NCBI GenBank assembly: GCA_903905325.1
Contig: CAIVGA010000009.1
Location: 1 to 14,776, forward strand
From: an uncultured bacterium
Lineage (GTDB): Bacteria; Patescibacteriota; Minisyncoccia; Phycocordibacterales; PALSA-1337
Direction: 5' to 3'
DNA: 14,776 bases
Shown: one piece after another, positions 1-4,260 of the stretch
How the letters are laid out: each line of letters begins with the position of its first letter
Numbering within the stretch: the stretch's first letter is position 1
Translations under genes and position numbers: made by a program
The notes under the pieces: model-generated
Told to the model about the DNA's origin: nothing
Database searches by the model: none
Seen by the model: the letters and a program-made list of their open reading frames with translations, nothing else

Positions 1-60
1 AAAAACACACGGATTCTGCCTCAATTTGGCAACCTCTTCATTTGAAAATATTGTTCTCAT
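1..60 (-). CDS. N-terminal fragment, possibly a helix-turn-helix/transposase-associated protein
   Basis: Reading leftward from an ATG at 60-58, the frame stays open to the window edge for 20 codons (MRTIFSNEEVAKLRQNPCVF). The pattern F-[ST]-x-E-E-x-x-x-L-x-x-N-P-x-V resembles, from memory, the N-terminus of helix-turn-helix proteins found beside IS3-type transposases. That is a weak match over 20 residues only. No Shine-Dalgarno site is seen; the upstream bases are purine-rich (AAAAGAAAT). A 12-bp inverted repeat (62-97) sits directly upstream. If the match is right, a mobile element may border the unusual tRNA gene. It could also be a chance open frame. Confidence 0.35.
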   Translation of the reverse strand, partial: MRTIFSNEEVAKLRQNPCVF

Positions 61-61
61 A

Positions 62-97
62 TTTCTTTTGTTAGTCTAATAATTGTAACAAAAGAAA
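62..97. repeat. 12-bp perfect inverted repeat, possible tRNA transcript terminator
   Basis: TTTCTTTTGTTA (62-73) and TAACAAAAGAAA (86-97) are exact reverse complements separated by 12 nt. The repeat lies just downstream of the minus-strand tRNA and just upstream of the left-edge ORF. It is AT-only apart from two G/C pairs and lacks a clean U-tract, so it is a poor textbook terminator. It could equally be a protein-binding site. A smaller hairpin, GACAC/GTGTC, lies at about 104-121 between it and the tRNA. Confidence 0.45.
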
Positions 98-142
98 GCA
101 GCTGACACTCTATTGGTGTCCACTTTATGGGGTACAGATCAT

Positions 143-329
143 TGGTAGGGATCGCAGGATTTGAACCTACTACCTCCGGATCCCGAATCCGGCGCTCTGT
201 ACATCATAATCGCTTCGGGTGCCGATGAATACCCGACCCAGATTGTCGTACTTCAATTGTGGGGCCCAAACAATGAAGTAAAGGTCACGTCCCCATTGGG
301 GCATATTCCTCTGGCTGAGCTAGATCCCT
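143..329 (-). tRNA. tRNA-Pro(CGG) with a large insertion in the D-loop
   Basis: Read on the minus strand. The acceptor stem is AGGGATC (329-323) against GATCCCT (153-147), 7/7 paired; positions 8-9 are TA. The D-stem is GCTC (320-317) with GAGC (197-194). The anticodon stem is CCGGA/TCCGG (192-188, 180-176) around loop TTCGGGA, giving anticodon CGG (185-183) followed by G37, as usual for proline. The variable loop is AGGTA. The T-arm is GTAGG-TTCAAAT-CCTGC (170-154), with one G-U pair. The discriminator is A (146) and CCA is encoded (145-143). All arms are intact, but the D-loop spans 198-316 (119 nt) instead of the usual 8-11. The gene starts 19 nt after the stop of the 349-714 ORF and may be co-transcribed with it. 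Confidence 0.85.
202..307 (-). other. Structured insert within the tRNA-Pro D-loop (approximate limits)
   Basis: About 106-110 nt separate the two halves of the D-arm. If G18-G19 are the GG at 309-308 and the loop resumes as TACA at 201-198, the insert is 202-307; other boundaries are possible. Three hairpins follow one another: CCCC-AAT-GGGG (291-301); a 10-bp stem with one bulged base (249-259 with 271-280) closed by a GC-rich loop; and TCGGGT/ACCCGA (215-220 with 231-236). I see no group I core (no recognisable P3/P7 segments, and too short), no ORF and no hammerhead core. It may be an intron of unknown type, an expansion kept in the mature RNA, or a sign that the gene is inactive. Confidence 0.6.
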
Positions 330-348
330 GTCAAAGATTTACGTGGCG

Positions 349-714
349 CTATTTACGCTTCTGACGACTTTTTTTGTTGGTACTGCTTGCAGACCCGCTT
401 GTATCTTGACCGGTCATAGCGTCGGTCATTTTCTTGTTAAGAAATACAGGCGACCCTTCAATACGTAGGGAATAAATCTGCGGATACATGCTTTCATCCG
501 GACAGCTTATTATCGGCACAGTGTCGAAGTGGCATTTATTCATCTGCGCAACTATGTTTTCTATATTTTTGCCACGAAGGGCTACTTTACCAGATGCTGA
601 ATGGAGCACGATAATGTGATTTGGATAGCGCTGGCGAGCTTTTTCGAGCTCCTCCATAACCTTGCTGTACCAACTTGGTATTTCAACTGCCGATTTTTTT
701 CTTTGTTTCTTCAT
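349..714 (-). CDS. Small basic protein, weakly DUF5678-like, function unknown
   Basis: 121 residues, charged and probably soluble. The N-terminus is Lys/Arg-rich (MKKQRKKSA) and the C-terminus is a Ser/Thr/Lys tail ending in RQKRK. The centre (residues about 32-75) has a beta-rich pattern, YPNHIIVLHSASGKVALRGKNIENIV, then FDTVPIISCPDE. This resembles the short 'gaW-value-G-K-x-V-a-x-G-K' layout of DUF5678-type proteins, a resemblance from memory only. The start is supported by AAAGGA placed 6 nt before the ATG. The tRNA-Pro gene begins 19 nt downstream, so one transcript may carry both. The Shine-Dalgarno site is unlike the nearby rpsA and plus-strand starts. Confidence 0.65.
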   Translation of the reverse strand: MKKQRKKSAVEIPSWYSKVMEELEKARQRYPNHIIVLHSASGKVALRGKNIENIVAQMNKCHFDTVPIISCPDESMYPQIYSLRIEGSPVFLNKKMTDAMTGQDTSGSASSTNKKSRQKRK

Positions 715-864
715 TTTTCCTTTCGAGTTGGGTATCGACTTAGAATTGGTTTACTTTTATCTGTTCACTTTCTACCACACTGCATACAGAAAAACCAGCT
801 CTCTTTGCATGAAGTTAGTGCTTAGTATGGTCTTGGTTTGTGATAGTATGCAATTCCAAAACAA

Positions 865-946
865 TGAGGTCGCAAACTCATAAAACTCAAAATTGACTCT
901 ATATTTTAAGCCACATAAATAAATGTCTAGAAATCCTGCGACCTCA
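865..946. repeat. Separated 10-bp inverted repeat
   Basis: TGAGGTCGCA (865-874) and TGCGACCTCA (937-946) are exact reverse complements, 62 nt apart, in otherwise AT-rich DNA upstream of the minus-strand 349-714 gene. It could be a pair of operator half-sites or the base of a large RNA stem. Confidence 0.45.
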
Positions 947-993
947 ATGATTTATAAAGTAATGTTTACCCCCCCCACTCAAACACATGCAAC

Positions 994-1018
994 AAAAAAC
1001 AGCACTTTAGTATGCTGT
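994..1018 (-). terminator. Rho-independent terminator of rpsA
   Basis: On the minus strand: ACAGCA, 8-nt loop, TGCTGT, then TTTTT. A 6-bp perfect stem is followed at once by a U-tract, about 60 nt beyond the rpsA stop codon. Orientation and position both fit rpsA. Confidence 0.8.
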
Positions 1019-1076
1019 CTTCTGTTTTTCCACCCAAATTTTACGCTATGTGCACCTTCTATAACACATACACCTC

Positions 1077-2327
1077 TTACGCTACGTACGAAAGTGCCAT
1101 CTTCTGTTCCTTTGGATCAAACAAAGAGATTTTGAAATTGTAAGTCTTTCCAAGTTCGAGAGTTTTCTTGAGCTTTTCTTCAGAACCAAATTCTGAAACA
1201 TGGACTAGACCGGCAATACCTTCTTCGATAGAAGCGAGTGCGCCATGGCGATTGAACTTGATGATGACACCAGAGACTGGCATATCTTTCTTATATTTCT
1301 TGGTAGCTTCACTCCAAGGATTGTTTTTGAGCTGTTTGATAGAAAGGGAAATGCGGCCATCTTTGATTTCGATAATTTTGGCAGAAACCTTTTGGCCAAC
1401 TTTCACGAAGTGACGAGGATCATCAACTAGACCCCAATCAATTTCTGAAATATGTATAAGTCCCTCCAAACCTTCTTCAAGTTTGACGAAGACACCAAAG
1501 TCGACGATACCTGTGACAACTCCTGAGACTTCATTACCAATTTCATACTTACTAACAATTTTCTCCTTTTCTTTTTGTTCTGAACCTTTTTCTGAGAAAA
1601 TAAGTTTACCTTCTTTTGGATCAGCGGTAATAATAGAAACACTGATACGTTGACCAACGAGTTTCTTGAGCTCATCCAAAATCTTGTCCTTATCACCATC
1701 GGCGATACGTGGATAGTGGTCAGCCTTGAGCTGTGAAGCTGGAAGGAAACCGACGATACCTTGCCATTCGATAAGAAGACCGCCTTTGTTTGCTTCTTTG
1801 ATAGGGAGGTCAAGCGTTTTCTTGTCTCTAATAGCAGCTTCGGCTTCGCTCCAGATGAGAGCCTGCTTGGCTTCTTTGAGAGAAAGTTCGTAATAACCTT
1901 CGGCGTGAGCTGTGTCGACGATTTTGGCAGCGATGACATCTCCGATATTAATTTTCTTGATAACATCGCGAGCAGTCATGAATTCACGACCATAAATAAT
2001 ACCTGTTCCAAATGGAGCCAAGTCTACGAAAATAGAAGCTTTGTCGAGTGCGATAACTGGACCTTCTACCAAGTCACCAATCATTGGTGGTTGTTTGGCA
2101 GCGGCTGTAAGCTTGTCCATAGTAGATTGTGGCTTGTCATCCACGACGACAACCGCTTTCTTTCTAGGTGCTCCTGATTTTGTAATAGCTTTCCACTCGG
2201 CTTTTACCTCTGAATCTTTTTCGTTGGTAGTTTTCGCTGCTTTTGTCGAACTTGTATCGTTATCTGTTTGTGTTGCTGTGTCTTTCACTGCGTGACCTGT
2301 TAAGGTGTCTTTTAATTTTTTAAACAT
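1077..2327 (-). CDS. rpsA: Ribosomal protein S1 (four S1 domains)
   Basis: 416 residues if started at ATG 2327. A charged, Thr-rich, probably disordered N-terminus (1-80) is followed by four OB-fold S1 repeats at about 82-153, 168-246, 261-333 and 346-415. The third is the most canonical (GVVTGIVDFGVFVKLEEGLEGLIHISEI). S1 binds mRNA on the 30S subunit; four domains is short compared with six in E. coli but common in other phyla. The frame stays open upstream to 2444, but those 39 residues are Cys-rich and do not look like S1. A promoter (-35 TGGACA 2460-2455, 17 bp, -10 TACATT 2437-2432) would start transcription inside that extension, so 2327 is preferred. No Shine-Dalgarno site is visible. 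The transcript leader is about 100 nt. Confidence 0.93.
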   Translation of the reverse strand: MFKKLKDTLTGHAVKDTATQTDNDTSSTKAAKTTNEKDSEVKAEWKAITKSGAPRKKAVVVVDDKPQSTMDKLTAAAKQPPMIGDLVEGPVIALDKASIFVDLAPFGTGIIYGREFMTARDVIKKINIGDVIAAKIVDTAHAEGYYELSLKEAKQALIWSEAEAAIRDKKTLDLPIKEANKGGLLIEWQGIVGFLPASQLKADHYPRIADGDKDKILDELKKLVGQRISVSIITADPKEGKLIFSEKGSEQKEKEKIVSKYEIGNEVSGVVTGIVDFGVFVKLEEGLEGLIHISEIDWGLVDDPRHFVKVGQKVSAKIIEIKDGRISLSIKQLKNNPWSEATKKYKKDMPVSGVIIKFNRHGALASIEEGIAGLVHVSEFGSEEKLKKTLELGKTYNFKISLFDPKEQKMALSYVA

Positions 2328-2431
2328 ATGTAATTTGATCGTGGCTTGCTTTTTAAATTGATAATACGAGCACCTATCGAGCGTGCACGTCGTTGCAAGG
2401 TTACACGAAGTTAATAAAACTGACTCGCGGT

Positions 2432-2460
2432 AATGTAGCATCAATTTTAAGCGGTGTCCA
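2432..2460 (-). promoter_or_regulatory. Promoter of rpsA
   Basis: Minus strand: -35 TGGACA (2460-2455), 17-bp spacer, -10 TACATT (2437-2432) preceded by TGC (extended -10). The predicted start near 2425 leaves a leader of about 98 nt before ATG 2327. Confidence 0.55.
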
Positions 2461-2509
2461 GGTTAATTTAAGTACATCCAATCTTCCACTTTTTAACTAA
2501 AACACAGGC

Positions 2510-2538
2510 TTGGCTCGAACGTTAAATTTTGCTACACT
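2510..2538 (+). promoter_or_regulatory. Promoter of the MBL-fold gene
   Basis: -35 TTGGCT (2510-2515), 17-bp spacer, -10 TACACT (2533-2538) preceded by TGC. The predicted start near 2545 gives a leader of about 39 nt. A second TATAAT (2555-2560) lies downstream but has no -35 at the right distance. Confidence 0.5.
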
Positions 2539-2583
2539 TACTCCAACAAGACGATATAATCAAAAAGATATTCAATTAATTAC

Positions 2584-3231
2584 ATGATCATCACTTACCT
2601 TGGCGGAGAATTTATAAAAGTTCAATTTGGCGATACGACGCTGGCTTTCAATCCAATTTCAAAAGACTCTTCACTCAAACCATCAAAGTTTGGTGCAGAT
2701 ATAGTTCTTTCTTCTGTCAATCATCCTGACATGAACGGAGTTGATCAAGTTACTTTTGGTGAAAAAATTCCTTTGGCTATTAGAGGTCCAGGTGAATATG
2801 AAGCGCGTGGAATTTTCATAAAAGGTTTTCCTTCCGAGTCACATTATGATGGAGGTAGTAAAGCCGGTGACAAACTTATCAATACTATTTATTCTGTCGC
2901 GTTAGAAGGTATGAACATAACTTTTCTTGGAGCACTTGATGAAGCAGAACTTCCTAAAGAAGCCGATGAGGAGATTGATGGCGTTGACGTTCTCTTTGTA
3001 CCAATAGGTGGTGTAAGCGTTCTGGATCCTGTCAAATCTTATAAGCTCGCGGTTTCTATTGGACCAAAAATTATCATCCCGATTCATTATGGTGATATTG
3101 GTGGTAAAGATGCTTTGAAAGTTTTTTTGAAAGAAGCTGGAGAGAACCCATCACCAGTGTCAAAACTTACTTTGAAGAAAAAAGATTTGGAAGGTAAAGA
3201 TGCAGAGGTTGTAGTACTTGAGAAAGAGTAG
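2584..3231 (+). CDS. Metallo-beta-lactamase-fold protein with degenerate metal site
   Basis: 215 residues, the usual length for the short UlaG-like/Lactamase_B_3 branch. The fold signature is clear: N-terminal MIITYLGGEFIKVQFGDTTLAFNP, then ADIVLSSVNHPDMN at the site of the HxHxDH motif, and IPIHYGD near residue 168. At the first motif, residues 45, 47, 49 and 50 are Val, His, Asp and Met, so two of the four ligands are missing. The segment FLGALDEAEL (114-123) lacks the usual His and Asp of the 'HLGDLGH' element. H168 is kept. The protein may be catalytically weak, bind metal differently, or act as a binding protein. No Shine-Dalgarno site. It is divergent from rpsA; the next gene's promoter lies in its last codons. 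Confidence 0.8.
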   Translation: MIITYLGGEFIKVQFGDTTLAFNPISKDSSLKPSKFGADIVLSSVNHPDMNGVDQVTFGEKIPLAIRGPGEYEARGIFIKGFPSESHYDGGSKAGDKLINTIYSVALEGMNITFLGALDEAELPKEADEEIDGVDVLFVPIGGVSVLDPVKSYKLAVSIGPKIIIPIHYGDIGGKDALKVFLKEAGENPSPVSKLTLKKKDLEGKDAEVVVLEKE

Positions 3232-3246
3232 GTATTGTGGTATGGT
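3218..3246 (+). promoter_or_regulatory. Promoter of the small membrane protein gene
   Basis: -35 TTGAGA (3218-3223), 17-bp spacer, -10 TATGGT (3241-3246) preceded by TGG. It overlaps the 3' end of the MBL-fold gene and would start transcription near 3253, 27 nt before ATG 3280. Confidence 0.4.
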
Positions 3247-3279
3247 GTGTATATAAAAGGCAATAATTTTTTTAAAAAA

Positions 3280-3579
3280 ATGACCACCCTTCAAACTCAT
3301 CTCGCAACACTTCGTGCAAAACCAGAGCACATAAAGCGTCATATCGCTTTGTGGTCATCGGCTGGTATTTCTCTAGTTATATTTTTATTTTGGTTGGGAG
3401 CCATGACTGGCGTTACGAGTCAAGCTAGTAGCACAGTTGCTCAAGCTGTAGAAAGTACTGGTTCACCAGCATCATCTTTGGTTGCTAGCGTTGGCTCATT
3501 TTTTGGTGATATAAAAGACCTCTTATTCACCCCCAAGAAAGTTACTTATTCTACTGTAGAAGTTAGACCGGGGAATTAA
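3280..3579 (+). CDS. Small single-helix membrane protein
   Basis: 99 residues from ATG 3280. The frame is open from 3235, but the extra 15 residues lie within the promoter and start region and look non-coding. Residues about 25-48 form one membrane helix (LWSSAGISLVIFLFWLGAMTG), preceded by a basic stretch (RAKPEHIKRH) that predicts a cytoplasmic N-terminus. A Ser/Ala/Val-rich extracytoplasmic segment follows, then a short amphipathic stretch (SFFGDIKDLLF). I recognise no family; small proteins of this layout are common in Patescibacteria. No Shine-Dalgarno site; the ATG follows a T-run and an A-run. Confidence 0.65.
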   Translation: MTTLQTHLATLRAKPEHIKRHIALWSSAGISLVIFLFWLGAMTGVTSQASSTVAQAVESTGSPASSLVASVGSFFGDIKDLLFTPKKVTYSTVEVRPGN

Positions 3580-3613
3580 ATAGTAAATTAAACATCGAAT
3601 TAAATAGATAATT

Positions 3614-3640
3614 AAAAAAGCCTGGCCAACTACCAGACTT
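3614..3640 (-). terminator. Terminator of the 3682-4149 gene
   Basis: On the minus strand: AAGTCTGG, 7-nt loop, CCAGGCTT (one internal mismatch), running into TTTTTTAATT. It lies 42 nt past the stop of the minus-strand gene, between two convergent genes, so it may also stop readthrough from the plus strand. Confidence 0.75.
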
Positions 3641-3681
3641 GTTTGATCGTTACTAATTTCGTTTGGTTTCGTAATCAGTTT

Positions 3682-4149
3682 TCAGAACTTGTATCGTCCG
3701 AATAGATACAAGCCGTTACCGTTTTCTCTTTTCAAGGCGCTTGATCCTGGGACTGTGATTTCACAGAAGACATTAAACCGTCTGTCGACATCATACCTGA
3801 GTCTTAACCCAGCGACGATGTGTTCATCAGTCCAATCAGCTCTGCCGTCTTTTGGTATGATACCAGCACTGAATGTCAGCTCTGGTGCATCAGCTATTTG
3901 CGCAACGAAACGATGTTGTTCGAATCGATCATTCTTCTTTTTTGTCAGCTCCACATTACGAAACTGGCTAGTTAATGTCATTGAAACGGGGCTTATGCAA
4001 AATTTCCAAACCTTTTCATTGTGATCAACTTGGTTAGTTTGATCAGCCCCGTCAACCGTTTCCTGACATTGTTCACCTTGACTTGCCATTGATAGACCCA
4101 TCAAAATAAACATCCCCACGACTGCTTTTATTTGCTCAACTTTCCCCAT
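3682..4149 (-). CDS. Secreted protein of unknown function, beta-strand-rich C-terminus
   Basis: 155 residues. A signal peptide is visible: basic start, hydrophobic core IKAVVGMFILMGLSMA, likely cut near residue 23. The mature part has alternating polar/hydrophobic strands (SPVSMTLTSQFRNVEL, HIVAGLRLRYDVDRRFNVFCEITV) and ends GLYLFGRYKF, a terminal-aromatic pattern seen in outer-membrane beta-barrel strands. It is short for a full barrel. Two Cys lie near the mature N-terminus and centre, a third near the C-terminus. The start has a strong AGGAGG 7 nt before the ATG, unlike gyrA. It is a single-gene transcript with its own promoter and terminator. It may be an acquired gene; no family is recognised. 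Confidence 0.75.
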   Translation of the reverse strand: MGKVEQIKAVVGMFILMGLSMASQGEQCQETVDGADQTNQVDHNEKVWKFCISPVSMTLTSQFRNVELTKKKNDRFEQHRFVAQIADAPELTFSAGIIPKDGRADWTDEHIVAGLRLRYDVDRRFNVFCEITVPGSSALKRENGNGLYLFGRYKF

Positions 4150-4179
4150 ACACCGCCTCCTTTTTGTTAGTCTTTTGTA

Positions 4180-4208
4180 TTTCTAGCACAAAGTTTCAAG
4201 GGTGACAA
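4180..4208 (-). promoter_or_regulatory. Promoter of the secreted-protein gene
   Basis: Minus strand: -35 TTGTCA (4208-4203), 17-bp spacer, -10 TAGAAA (4185-4180) preceded by TGC. Its -35 occupies nearly the same bases as the gyrA -35 on the other strand. Confidence 0.5.
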
Positions 4209-4230
4209 TTGACCTAATATTTGCTATACT
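4202..4230 (+). promoter_or_regulatory. Promoter of gyrA
   Basis: -35 GTGACA (4202-4207), 17-bp spacer, -10 TATACT (4225-4230) preceded by TGC (extended -10). The predicted start near 4237 leaves a leader of about 24 nt with no Shine-Dalgarno site. Confidence 0.65.
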
Positions 4231-4260
4231 ATATGGACAAACTGATTACAAATTTTACCC

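Larger units (their letters stand above)
715..1076. other. Gene-free stretch between rpsA and the 349-714 gene
   Basis: No convincing coding frame on either strand. It holds the rpsA terminator (994-1018), a run of eight C (969-976), and a pair of 10-bp inverted sequences (865-874 and 937-946). The promoter of the 349-714 gene should lie here. A weak extended -10 (TGG-TAGAAA on the minus strand, around 765-775) is the best candidate I found, but it has no good -35. Confidence 0.5.

Noticed and set aside
202..307. Group I intron or tmRNA explanation for the tRNA insert
   Set aside because: The insert is too short for a group I core and lacks recognisable P3/P7 segments. tmRNA would need an Ala-type acceptor, no anticodon stem and a tag ORF; here the anticodon arm is intact.
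161..364. Plus-strand ORF of 67 codons
   Set aside because: It overlaps the tRNA-Pro gene on the opposite strand across most of its length and has no start signals.
969..976. Run of eight C as a phase-variation tract
   Set aside because: It lies in non-coding DNA about 25 bases beyond the rpsA terminator stem and not near a start codon; could also be a sequencing-length error.
1427..1966. 179-codon minus-strand ORF inside rpsA
   Set aside because: Shadow frame: Ser/Lys/Leu-rich low-information translation wholly inside the clear S1 coding frame.
2328..2444. N-terminal extension of rpsA to ATG 2444
   Set aside because: It overlaps the predicted rpsA promoter, is Cys-rich and unlike S1 proteins; ATG 2327 gives a sensible N-terminus.
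2555..2560. TATAAT as the main promoter of the MBL-fold gene
   Set aside because: No -35 at 16-18 bp; the TTGGCT/TACACT pair just upstream has correct spacing and an extended -10.
3235..3279. Upstream ATG for the small membrane protein
   Set aside because: It lies inside the promoter (-10 at 3241-3246), and the added residues do not resemble a leader; ATG 3280 fits better.
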